DNA of 15,084 nt from contig JAEZXP010000155.1 of NCBI GenBank assembly GCA_023419655.1, positions 1 through 15,084 of the forward strand. The letters are read 5' to 3'. The position numbers were made by a program, and so were the translations under genes. The stretch is from Bacillota bacterium. GTDB lineage: Bacteria; Bacillota; Clostridia; Lachnospirales; Lachnospiraceae. The notes beneath the pieces are model-generated. The model made no database searches and had not been told where the DNA came from. It was given only the letters and a program-made list of their open reading frames with translations. Of this stretch, positions 1 to 6,648 are shown piece by piece. Positions within the stretch are counted from its first letter, which is position 1. Each line of letters starts with the position of its first letter.

Positions 1-1
1 G

Positions 2-421
2 CCTTGTCCTCCTTGCCCGGCCTGTCCTGAGCCAAAGGTTGAATATGTGCCGTACCCTGTAAGAGTGCCGATTCCTTGTCCCGCAACGAGAACAAGGGTC
101 GTATACCGGAAGATAGTCGTGGAAGAAAAGGCTAAGAACTGCCAGGTTATACCCGGCAAAATTATGGGCTGTATATGGGGCTGCAGCTGTTGCAGCGGTC
201 ACGATTATCTGGTAAAGCTATATACAATCTGCGATGAAAGAAAAACTATGATTTATTGTGAAAGGGTAAGTTCATGCGGCTGCTTTGAATTTTGTGTTCC
301 CTATGACGGATATTATGCCATAGAGGTTTGTCCGGACAAATTATCAAAAGGCAGCGCATATTGTAAGCCGATGATGACGCTAAAGAATGTGGGTGTATCC
401 AATCTAAGGGTATTATGCTAG
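2..421 (+). CDS. Cysteine-rich protein, 3' part only (5' end outside window)
   Basis: The frame is open to the left edge with no stop from base 2, so this is the last 139 residues of a longer protein. A GTG at 47 could be read as a start, but it has no ribosome binding site and lies inside a continuous frame. The visible part begins with a Pro-Cys run (PCPPCPACPEPK), followed by a PYPVRVPIPCP stretch and then a compact domain. It holds 17 cysteines in 139 residues, including a CIWGCSCC cluster and a final Cys. The segment CGCFEFCVPYDGYYAIEV resembles the end of transthyretin-like beta-sandwich repeats (Cna-B or carboxypeptidase-regulatory type), which is only a pattern impression. I do not recognise the family. 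A spore-surface, cell-surface or metal-binding role is possible but not shown. The frame itself is well supported; the function is unknown. Confidence 0.8.
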   Translation, partial: PCPPCPACPEPKVEYVPYPVRVPIPCPATRTRVVYRKIVVEEKAKNCQVIPGKIMGCIWGCSCCSGHDYLVKLYTICDERKTMIYCERVSSCGCFEFCVPYDGYYAIEVCPDKLSKGSAYCKPMMTLKNVGVSNLRVLC

Positions 422-461
422 CTGAAAATTAAGAGAATGAATTAATCATATGAAGATGGAC

Positions 462-504
462 GGAGCTTCTGTTACTTGCCTGCGGAAGCTCCATCTATTA
501 TAAT
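462..504 (+). terminator. Hairpin after the cysteine-rich gene, possible terminator
   Basis: GGAGCTTC at 462-469 pairs perfectly with GAAGCTCC at 485-492 around a 15-nt loop. The bases after it (ATCTATTATAAT) are T/A-rich but not a clean T-run, so it is a weak or atypical intrinsic terminator. It lies 40 nt after the stop of the upstream gene. The promoter proposed for the next gene overlaps it. Confidence 0.45.
476..504 (+). promoter_or_regulatory. Putative sigma-A promoter for the DJ-1 family gene
   Basis: TTGCCT (476-481) and a perfect TATAAT (499-504) are separated by 17 bp. This predicts a transcript start near 511 and a short leader of about 33 nt before the ATG at 544. The -35 box lies in the loop of the 462-492 hairpin. 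Confidence 0.6.
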
Positions 505-543
505 GGGATAGTAACGCTGATATGGATAGAAAGGATGGTTGTT

Positions 544-1101
544 ATGACAAAGACATATATTTTTCTTGCAGATGGTTTTGAAGAGATAGAGGCATTAACG
601 GTAGTTGATTTACTTAGAAGAGCAGGAATCGGGATATCCATGGTCTCTATAACAGGAAGCCTGAATGTCACCGGCTCCCATAACATCAGTGTGGCAGCGG
701 ATGTTTTATTTGAAGAGGCCGATTTTGATGATGCCGATATGCTGATACTGCCCGGCGGAATGCCCGGTACAGCCCACCTGATGAATCATGAGGGACTGGA
801 CAGGCTCTTAAAGAAATTTAATAAGGATAAAAAGCGTATCGCAGCCATATGTGCGGCGCCAAGCGTGCTGGGAGGCAAAGGATTGTTGTCAGGAATAAAG
901 GCAACCTGTTATCCCGGTTTTGAAAGTAAACTAACGGACGGTATAGCGGTAGACCAGGATGTAGTGGAGGACGGGCATATTATTACCTCAAGAGGAATGG
1001 GAACGGCAATCGATTTTTCGCTGTCTATTATAAGAAATCTGATGGATGAGGACAGAGAAAAAAATATAGCCGGTCAAATCATGTACAAGCATTACATGTA
1101 A
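544..1101 (+). CDS. DJ-1/PfpI (YajL/ThiJ-like) family protein
   Basis: A 185-residue protein, the usual length for a single-domain DJ-1 family member. The N-terminus (YIFLADGFEEIEALTVVDLLRR) is typical, with the conserved acidic residue at Glu16. ILPGGMPG is at about 68-75, and the nucleophile elbow AAICAAP places the reactive cysteine at Cys103. These match Glu18 and Cys106 of human DJ-1. The family covers cysteine-based redox-responsive chaperones, deglycase-like or glyoxalase-like enzymes and amidases; the exact substrate cannot be read here. The start is ATG 544 because AAAGGA (530-535) sits 8 nt upstream; an in-frame ATG at 535 overlaps that site. The gene has its own promoter and ends 4 nt from the convergent symporter gene. 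Confidence 0.9.
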   Translation: MTKTYIFLADGFEEIEALTVVDLLRRAGIGISMVSITGSLNVTGSHNISVAADVLFEEADFDDADMLILPGGMPGTAHLMNHEGLDRLLKKFNKDKKRIAAICAAPSVLGGKGLLSGIKATCYPGFESKLTDGIAVDQDVVEDGHIITSRGMGTAIDFSLSIIRNLMDEDREKNIAGQIMYKHYM

Positions 1102-1105
1102 GGTA

Positions 1106-2425
1106 CTATCGGTGTCCATAGGGCCGTATTTTTCTTCGCAATGCAAGAAGGCATATTAAATTGGGAATTGCCATAAATGCATTAATAAAATCCGTAAGCT
1201 CCCAGACAAGCTTCATAGACATAATGGAACCGATAAAAATCATAAGAATATAGCATAGCCGGTATGTGTTAATACTGGATTTGCCAAATAAATATTCAAC
1301 CGCTTTTTCACCAAAATAGGACCAGCCGATTAAGGTTGCAACAGCAAAGGCTATCAGCGATATTCCAAGTATAACTCTTCCAAAGGGAATTGGTGCAAAG
1401 GCGGCAGTAGTCAGCTCTGCAAAGGAATAACCATTTGCAGATGCCGGATTTTTTATGAGATTCGTTACAATGACAAGTCCGGTTATGGCACACATCACAA
1501 CCGTATCCCAAAACGTAGCACTCATAGAGATTAAAGCCTGCCTTTCAGGATGGGAGGTTCTGGCTCCGGCGGCGGTAATGGCTGCTGACCCCAGACCGGC
1601 TTCGTTCGTGAACAGACCTCTGGCTATTCCGTACCTGGCAGCCAGCTTCAGACTTCCGCCGATAAAGCCGCCCGCAACGGCAGCGGGAAGCCTGGAGGGA
1701 AGGAAGGCGGAGCGTATAATCATCCGGATACCCGGCAGAAGGTAGCTATGATTGAGTATTAATATGATAATACATGAAAATAAATAGAAAAATCCCATGG
1801 CAGGTACCAATCCGGTGCAGATTTTCCCGATGGATTTTATGCCTCCGACAATGACCATTCCCACAACCACTGCAATAATGATTCCGACGGTATATTCAGG
1901 GAATCCCCACAGGGTGTGGGCTGTCTCTGTGATTGCCCTTGACTGGGTGGAACAGCCAACCCCAAAGGAGGCTGCTAAGGTAAAGAAGCAGAAAAGGCCG
2001 GCCAGCCATTTCTTGCCCATACCATATTCCATAGCATACATTGGACCGCCTATATAGGTTCCGTCTTCGGTTTTTCTCCTGTACAGGACACCCAGAAAGC
2101 ACTCGGCATAAGAGGTTGCCATTCCGAGAAGACCTGTAAGCCAGCACCAGAATATAGCCCCGGGGCCTCCAAGGGCAATGGCGGTGGAGATGCCGACGAT
2201 ATTACCTGTTCCGATGGTGGCGGCCAATGTGGCGGATAAGGCCGCAAATCCGCTGATGTCGCCTTCGGCAGAATCATCGGATTTTACGGATAGGCGTACG
2301 GCTTTTCCTACATGTTTTTGAATGCCTCTTAAATGAACGGTAAAATATATATGTACGCTAAAAAGCAGAATGGGCATAGGAATGCCCCATAGGAAACGAT
2401 TGAGGTCAGATAAGATGGAAAGCAT
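1106..2425 (-). CDS. Alanine/glycine:cation symporter (AGCS family)
   Basis: A 439-residue, very hydrophobic, multi-pass membrane protein. AGCS family signatures are clear: IGTGNIVGISTAIALGGPGA near residue 72, then FWCWLTGLLGMATSYAE, and GLFTNEAGLGSAAITAAGA in the middle. Members import alanine or glycine (some D-alanine or other small amino acids) with Na+ or H+. Which amino acid is used here cannot be told. The start is taken at ATG 2425 because GGAG on the minus strand (2435-2438) is 9 nt upstream; an in-frame TTG at 2431 would be only 3 nt from it. The gene is monocistronic, divergent from the solute-binding protein gene and convergent with the DJ-1 gene, with no terminator visible in the 4-nt gap. 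Confidence 0.93.
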   Translation of the reverse strand: MLSILSDLNRFLWGIPMPILLFSVHIYFTVHLRGIQKHVGKAVRLSVKSDDSAEGDISGFAALSATLAATIGTGNIVGISTAIALGGPGAIFWCWLTGLLGMATSYAECFLGVLYRRKTEDGTYIGGPMYAMEYGMGKKWLAGLFCFFTLAASFGVGCSTQSRAITETAHTLWGFPEYTVGIIIAVVVGMVIVGGIKSIGKICTGLVPAMGFFYLFSCIIILILNHSYLLPGIRMIIRSAFLPSRLPAAVAGGFIGGSLKLAARYGIARGLFTNEAGLGSAAITAAGARTSHPERQALISMSATFWDTVVMCAITGLVIVTNLIKNPASANGYSFAELTTAAFAPIPFGRVILGISLIAFAVATLIGWSYFGEKAVEYLFGKSSINTYRLCYILMIFIGSIMSMKLVWELTDFINAFMAIPNLICLLALRRKIRPYGHR

Positions 2426-2543
2426 ATTCAAACACTCCGTAATAAGGCTTTTTTATATCATATGATGAGGAACGGAAGGATAGTATTACAATAAATTTTA
2501 AGATATTATCTATACTAATTTTGATTCCATATAATTATTAATG

Positions 2544-2572
2544 TTCCAATTATCAAAAAAATATGATAAAAT
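2544..2572 (+). promoter_or_regulatory. Candidate promoter for the solute-binding lipoprotein
   Basis: TTCCAA (2544-2549) and TAAAAT (2567-2572) are spaced by 17 bp, 41 nt before the ATG at 2613. The surrounding divergent intergenic stretch (2426-2612) is very A/T-rich, so chance matches are likely. No good opposite-strand promoter for the symporter was found. Confidence 0.35.
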
Positions 2573-2612
2573 AGTACATATCTATATAAATATAATGAGG
2601 AGGTTATTTTTT

Positions 2613-4052
2613 ATGAGAGGTAATCTGAAAAAGATATTAAGCCTTGTATTAATTTCTGCCATGTTATTATTTGCATTGACGGCTTGTGGGAAGAAGGGGG
2701 CTGACGACGGCGACAGCAAACCAACTACGGCACCCACTGCGCCAGCAGATAATAAAGGTGATGAGGGGGATGAGGAAATAACACCGACTCCGACTGAGGC
2801 ACCGAAAGACCTTAAGGGAACTACAATTGTTATTGCTGACTGGTGGACGACCGACCCGAATCCTGAACCTACAAATAAGAGGGAAGAGGATACATTCAGG
2901 TACAGGGATGAGTTTATGGAGAAATACAATTTCACCCTAACCCGTCAAAATCTCGGTACATTCCAGGAGTATCAGGAAATTGTAGTTACTTCAATAATGG
3001 CAGGAGACCCTGCGGCCGATATATTTGTAATGCACGCAGAGCATATTGCAGCACCTTTGCAGCAGGGATTATTATATCCTCTGGAGACCTTGGAGAACTT
3101 TGATTTTACCGAGGAAAAATGGAATCCCCAGATAAAAGATATGATGACCATGGACGGACATGTATATGGAATGGCTACCGGAAGAATGGAGCCCAGATTG
3201 GGTATATTCTGGAACAAGAGATTATTCGAGGAAGCAGGACTGAATCCTGATTTACCTTATGATTTACAGGCAAAGGATGAATGGACTTGGGAAGCCCTTG
3301 AAGAGATTGCAAGAGTAACGACCCGCGATACCGATAATGACGGAACTCCTGATGTATATGGAATCGCCAGCTTCTCTAAGGACTTCTTCAGAGGCTGCGT
3401 ATTCTCCAATGATGCCAGATTCATAGGCTATAAGGACGGTAAGTTCTACAATGCCACATCCGAGCCGAATTTCCTGGAAGCTTTGGAATGGGGCTGGAGC
3501 TTATATGAAAAAGGATATCATCATCCGCTGCCCGACCCTCAGGACAAATGGGACTGGTTTATCGCTACCTTCAAAGAAGGCAAAGTTGCAATGCAATGTG
3601 CAGAGCAATATAAGGTTAACACCTGGAAGGACATGGAGGATGATTGGGGATTCGTAATATTCCCGAAGGGACCGAAGGGTGAGATGATGACAGCCTTTAC
3701 GGAGAACACAATCGTAATGCCGAATAATCTGGATAAAGACAGAGCAGAAGACGTAGCGTTTGCATATAACTTATATACAGAGATTACACCGGGATACGAG
3801 GAAGAGGATTGGCAGACACAGTATTATCCGTTATTCCGTGATGCCAGAGCAGTTGAAGAGACGCTGCCTTTATTCTATGAGCCTGAGCATGGTATGATTT
3901 CATTATTAGCCATGATACCTGGCATTGACTACGGTAATGTTACATATGATTTGGATGCAGGTGCACTGTCTCCCGCAGAATCGGTAGAGAAGGTTATGGC
4001 ACAGTGGGCAGCCCATATTGCTGCTGCCAACGGTGAAGAAGTCACGGATTAA
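2613..4052 (+). CDS. Extracellular solute-binding lipoprotein (ABC transporter family 1)
   Basis: A 479-residue precursor. A lipoprotein signal peptide (basic MRGNLKK, a hydrophobic stretch, lipobox LTAC with Cys25) is followed by an acidic Pro/Thr-rich linker to about residue 66 and then a large periplasmic-binding-protein-like domain. Typical family features include WWTTDPNPEP, ADIFVMHAEHIAAPLQQGLLYPLE, GRMEPRLGIFWNKRLFEEAG and WTWEALEEIA, the usual layout of sugar or oligosaccharide binders. An acidic loop DTDNDGTPD (residues 239-247) looks like a Ca2+-binding DxDxDG loop, common in Firmicutes members of this family. The start is ATG 2613, 9 nt after AGGAGG (2598-2603); the frame opens earlier but those codons lie upstream of the ribosome binding site. 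No permease or ATPase gene adjoins it and a strong terminator follows, so it is an orphan binding protein. The ligand is unknown. Confidence 0.92.
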   Translation: MRGNLKKILSLVLISAMLLFALTACGKKGADDGDSKPTTAPTAPADNKGDEGDEEITPTPTEAPKDLKGTTIVIADWWTTDPNPEPTNKREEDTFRYRDEFMEKYNFTLTRQNLGTFQEYQEIVVTSIMAGDPAADIFVMHAEHIAAPLQQGLLYPLETLENFDFTEEKWNPQIKDMMTMDGHVYGMATGRMEPRLGIFWNKRLFEEAGLNPDLPYDLQAKDEWTWEALEEIARVTTRDTDNDGTPDVYGIASFSKDFFRGCVFSNDARFIGYKDGKFYNATSEPNFLEALEWGWSLYEKGYHHPLPDPQDKWDWFIATFKEGKVAMQCAEQYKVNTWKDMEDDWGFVIFPKGPKGEMMTAFTENTIVMPNNLDKDRAEDVAFAYNLYTEITPGYEEEDWQTQYYPLFRDARAVEETLPLFYEPEHGMISLLAMIPGIDYGNVTYDLDAGALSPAESVEKVMAQWAAHIAAANGEEVTD

Positions 4053-4104
4053 TTCACATGGAATCGATATTGAATTCAAAGCGTATATAATTTAAACATT
4101 TAAT

Positions 4105-4169
4105 AAAAAACAGAGTATTCTATAAACATGTCAGCTATCTGGATGTTGTTTGGGAATACTCTGTTTTTT
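4105..4169 (+). terminator. Rho-independent terminator after the solute-binding protein gene
   Basis: AAAAACAGAGTATTC (4106-4120) pairs with GAATACTCTG plus TTTTTT (4154-4169). The arms are perfect and the loop is long (33 nt). It is followed by more T-rich sequence. Confidence 0.85.
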
Positions 4170-4233
4170 GTTGTTTTTCATCTATATTCATAAAAACTCC
4201 CTATTTACTACGAATATTGACCATATTTTGATA

Positions 4234-4250
4234 AATTTTGTTACAAAATT
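4234..4250. promoter_or_regulatory. 17-bp dyad upstream of the 112-residue gene promoter
   Basis: AATTTTGT (4234-4241) and ACAAAATT (4243-4250) are perfect inverted repeats around one T. The dyad ends 11 bp before the -35 box at 4262, so its centre is near -55 relative to the predicted transcript start. This is a usual place for an activator or repressor site. No T-run follows, so it is not a terminator. The binding protein is unknown. Confidence 0.45.
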
Positions 4251-4261
4251 GGGAATAAATA

Positions 4262-4290
4262 TTGACAAATGTTTTATAATGGAATATATT
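4262..4290 (+). promoter_or_regulatory. Strong sigma-A-type promoter for the 112-residue gene
   Basis: A perfect TTGACA (4262-4267) and TATATT (4285-4290) are separated by 17 bp. The predicted leader to the ATG at 4333 is about 36 nt. A further TATAAT at 4275-4280 lacks a matching -35 box at proper distance. Confidence 0.7.
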
Positions 4291-4332
4291 GACAATAAAT
4301 ACAATATCAAAGGAAGGGGAGAAGTCATTATA

Positions 4333-4671
4333 ATGGGTACAAATGAAATCGTAACAGAAAAAAGCTCCTTGGATGAAGAAGCTGTATGTGGATACTATTA
4401 TTTATCAAGGGAGGTTTGCAAAAACATTATAATAACAGCCGGTTTGAGCGGTGTACATTCGGCACAGGCTGTTAAAGAAATCCGTTCAAAAATTTATAGA
4501 AAAAAAGAAATGGTGGGAGAAATCATGTCTATTTTGAAGAATATTAATGAAGATGTTATTTCATATTATGCGGGAGAGTTGGCTGAAAGCCTGGTATATG
4601 CTGCAGAAAGTGGAAAGGGTATGGAGATTGCAATAGGTTATCCGAAAATTCTTGTTATTTCGGTCAATTAA
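4333..4671 (+). CDS. Small protein of unknown function (112 residues)
   Basis: I do not recognise this protein. The start is ATG 4333, with GGGGAG (4317-4322 region) about 10 nt upstream; codons further 5' overlap the promoter and the preceding terminator, so the longer frame from 4150 is not real. The sequence begins MGTNEIVTEKSSLDEEAVCG and has an acidic N-terminus. A central basic patch (KEIRSKIYRKKE) follows, then a helix-like NINEDVISYYAGELAESLVYAAESG segment, and the end is strand-like (IAIGYPKILVISVN). There is no signal peptide, membrane segment or zinc motif; two cysteines are present (CGYYY and EVCKN). It sits alone between two terminators with the SASP gene downstream, separated by 181 nt. 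It may be cytoplasmic. Its strong promoter and upstream dyad suggest a regulated, possibly abundant product, which is inference. Confidence 0.75.
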   Translation: MGTNEIVTEKSSLDEEAVCGYYYLSREVCKNIIITAGLSGVHSAQAVKEIRSKIYRKKEMVGEIMSILKNINEDVISYYAGELAESLVYAAESGKGMEIAIGYPKILVISVN

Positions 4672-4688
4672 TTTAATTTTGTAAAAAT

Positions 4689-4717
4689 TTATATTAGGAG
4701 AAATAATTACCATAATA
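4689..4717 (+). promoter_or_regulatory. Possible sigma-G-like promoter for the SASP gene
   Basis: CATAATA (4711-4717) fits the forespore sigma-G -10 pattern CATNNTA, and TTATA (4689-4693) fits four of five positions of the -35 pattern GHATR with a 17-bp spacer. It would give a leader of roughly 125 nt before the SASP start, longer than usual. The region is A/T-rich, so this is a weak call made mainly because SASP genes are normally sigma-G-driven. Confidence 0.25.
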
Positions 4718-4852
4718 ATATTTTCTTTATCTGTTAACAATATGATTACAGCAATACAAAAACAAAAATCACCTGCGGAGATATAAACCGCTGAACCTAC
4801 AAGTTGATTTTGTTAATTGTTTGCTTTAACTATCATAACGGAGGTGAAAATT

Positions 4853-5077
4853 ATGGCAAGTAACAATAATAGTGGTTCTAACAGAGTAGAAGTTCCTCAG
4901 GCAAGAGAAGCTCTTAATCGCTTTAAGATGGAGGTTGCTAACGAACTTGGTGTTCCTTTAAAGCAGGGTTATAATGGTGACTTAACCAGTAAGCAGAATG
5001 GTTCTGTTGGTGGAGAAATGGTTAAACGTATGATCCGCAGCCAGGAACAGGCTATGTCAGGTCAGTCCGGACAATAA
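4853..5077 (+). CDS. Alpha/beta-type small acid-soluble spore protein (SASP)
   Basis: A 74-residue protein of the usual SASP size. The two conserved family blocks are present: FKMEVANELGV, which covers the germination-protease (GPR) cleavage region, and TSKQNGSVGGEMVKRMI, a DNA-contact motif. These proteins coat spore DNA, protect it from UV and heat, and are broken down to amino acids at germination. The start is ATG 4853, 5 nt after a strong GGAGGTGA (4840-4847); the open frame extends upstream without a plausible start. The tail is Gln/Ser/Gly-rich (SQEQAMSGQSGQ). The gene is monocistronic with a strong terminator. It shows that the organism is a spore former. Confidence 0.95.
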   Translation: MASNNNSGSNRVEVPQAREALNRFKMEVANELGVPLKQGYNGDLTSKQNGSVGGEMVKRMIRSQEQAMSGQSGQ

Positions 5078-5105
5078 TAATAAATATCCGGCTTATGCCG
5101 ACAAT

Positions 5106-5153
5106 AAAAAAGACGGTGTCAGGCACCTTAGTGTGCCGGCACCGTCTTTTTTT
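5106..5153 (+). terminator. Strong compound terminator after the SASP gene
   Basis: An A-run and GACGGTG (5112-5118) pair with CACCGTC plus seven T (5140-5153). An inner stem GGCAC/GTGCC tops it (5122-5126 with 5133-5137). The stem is long and GC-rich and stands out from the A/T-rich flanks. The left arm holds GGTGTCAGGCACC (5115-5127), itself an interrupted palindrome. Confidence 0.9.
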
Positions 5154-5179
5154 ATCAAAAATCTATTTAGAATAAATCT

Positions 5180-5208
5180 TTTCAAATAATAATAACATAT
5201 GTTAATAT
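5180..5208 (+). promoter_or_regulatory. Putative extended -10 promoter for glmM, with a 12-bp palindrome
   Basis: TTTCAA (5180-5185) and TAATAT (5203-5208) are 17 bp apart, and TG at 5200-5201 makes an extended -10 (TGTTAATAT). A perfect 12-bp palindrome TAACATATGTTA covers 5193-5204, overlapping the -10 region. The A/T-rich context lowers certainty. Confidence 0.5.
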
Positions 5209-5270
5209 AAATTAAGAAATTTGCGGATGAGTATCAGCAATGAAATCATGAATAAGGAAGGAATATGATT

Positions 5271-6620
5271 ATGGGTAAATATTTTGGAACGGACGGCTTT
5301 CGGGGAGAAGCCAATGTGGATTTGACAGTAGAACATGCATACAAGGTAGGAAGGTTTTTGGGACACTACTACGGTAAAGAACATAAAGCGAATATTGTAA
5401 TAGGAAAGGATACAAGAAGGTCCAGCTATATGTTTGAATATTCTCTTGTAGCCGGATTGACAGCCAGCGGAGCAGACGCTTATCTGCTTCATGTAACGAC
5501 CACACCCAGCGTATCCTACGCAGTCAGAACCGAAGGCTTTGATTGCGGAATAATGATTTCAGCAAGCCATAATCCCTATTATGACAATGGAATAAAGATT
5601 ATTAACGGCAGCGGACAGAAGTTGGAAGCTGAAATAGAGGAATTAATTGAAGCCTATATAGACAGCAGTGAGGACACAATACCTTTTGCGACAAGAGAGA
5701 ATATCGGTAAGACAGTGGACCATGCAATCGGCAGGAACCGCTATATTGGATACCTGATTTCTTTGGCAACCCGTTCTTTCCAAGGCAAAAGGGTCGGTCT
5801 TGATTTGGCTAACGGTTCGGCGACATCTGTTGCAAAAGGGGTATTTGATGCGATTGGTGCAAAAACCTATGTAATAAACGGAGACCCGGACGGAACCAAT
5901 ATTAATAGAAACTGCGGCTCTACACATTTGAAGGATTTGCAGAAATTTGTTGCCCAACATAAGCTGGATGTGGGCTTTGCCTATGACGGTGATGCAGATA
6001 GATGTTTGGCAATCGATGAAAATGGCAATATTATTGATGGAGACCTGATTATGTACATATGCGGTGTATATATGAAGGAAAGAAATGAGCTGGAAAATAA
6101 TACGGTCGTTACCACCGTTATGTCGAACATGGGATTATATAAAGCCTTTGATAAGAAGGAAATTAATTATACACAGACAGCAGTAGGAGATAAATACGTA
6201 TATGAGAATATGCTGGCAAATGGACATTCCCTGGGAGGAGAAAATTCCGGTCATATTATATTCAGTAAGCATGCTTCCACCGGAGACGGTATCCTGACGT
6301 CATTAAAGATTATGGAGGTAATGCTTGAGAGCAAATTATCTTTGTCCGAGCTTTGTAAGGAAATCACGATATTTCCCCAGCTGTTGGTAAACGTAAGGGT
6401 TAAGGATAAAAAGGCAGTCGGTGAGGATGTTGTAATAACAGAGCTTGTATCCAGACTTGGAAATGAGTTGGGGAAGGACGGCAGAATACTTGTGCGGGAA
6501 AGCGGAACCGAGCCTGTAATCCGTGTAATGGTAGAGGCAAAGACGGATGAGCTGTGCAGGGATACGGTAGAGCAGGTAGTTGCAAAAATCAAGGAGCGGG
6601 GTCACGGGGCAGCTGAATAG
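5271..6620 (+). CDS. glmM: Phosphoglucosamine mutase
   Basis: A 449-residue alpha-D-phosphohexomutase that interconverts glucosamine-6-phosphate and glucosamine-1-phosphate, feeding UDP-GlcNAc for peptidoglycan. All four active-site elements are visible: the phosphoserine loop ISASHNP with catalytic Ser99, the metal loop DGDADR (239-244), the sugar-binding GGENSGH (322-328), and the phosphate-binding RESGTEPVIRVM near the C-terminus. The N-terminal YFGTDGFRGEAN is typical of GlmM rather than phosphomannomutase or phosphoglucomutase. The start is ATG 5271, 8 nt after GGAAGGA (5256-5262); an in-frame ATG at 5265 is only 2 nt from it. The gene has its own promoter. Neither glmS nor a glmS ribozyme is present nearby. 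Confidence 0.93.
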   Translation: MGKYFGTDGFRGEANVDLTVEHAYKVGRFLGHYYGKEHKANIVIGKDTRRSSYMFEYSLVAGLTASGADAYLLHVTTTPSVSYAVRTEGFDCGIMISASHNPYYDNGIKIINGSGQKLEAEIEELIEAYIDSSEDTIPFATRENIGKTVDHAIGRNRYIGYLISLATRSFQGKRVGLDLANGSATSVAKGVFDAIGAKTYVINGDPDGTNINRNCGSTHLKDLQKFVAQHKLDVGFAYDGDADRCLAIDENGNIIDGDLIMYICGVYMKERNELENNTVVTTVMSNMGLYKAFDKKEINYTQTAVGDKYVYENMLANGHSLGGENSGHIIFSKHASTGDGILTSLKIMEVMLESKLSLSELCKEITIFPQLLVNVRVKDKKAVGEDVVITELVSRLGNELGKDGRILVRESGTEPVIRVMVEAKTDELCRDTVEQVVAKIKERGHGAAE

Positions 6621-6648
6621 AGAAACTACTATTATAATACCGGCACAG

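Noticed and set aside
1125..1155. TTCTT/AAGAA hairpin near the end of the symporter gene as a terminator
   Set aside because: It is inside coding sequence and neither strand has a T-run after the stem.
1455..2277. Several open frames on both strands inside the symporter gene
   Set aside because: They overlap a clear AGCS gene in other frames, lack good ribosome binding sites and have no recognisable domains.
2541..2612. Longer start for the solute-binding protein
   Set aside because: It would place codons before AGGAGG (2598-2603) and spoil the lipoprotein signal peptide that begins at ATG 2613.
4214..4234. CtsR-like heat-shock operator (minus strand ATCAAA and GGTCAAT)
   Set aside because: The heptads are imperfect and spaced by 4 instead of 3, and the neighbouring gene is not a Clp or chaperone gene.
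4150..4332. N-terminal extension of the 112-residue protein with a membrane-like start
   Set aside because: The extension runs through the preceding terminator arm, the dyad and the promoter; a ribosome binding site supports ATG 4333.
5154..5270. glmS-type ribozyme or riboswitch before glmM
   Set aside because: The gap is short, A/T-rich and lacks any conserved pseudoknot-like core; the ribozyme belongs upstream of glmS, not glmM.
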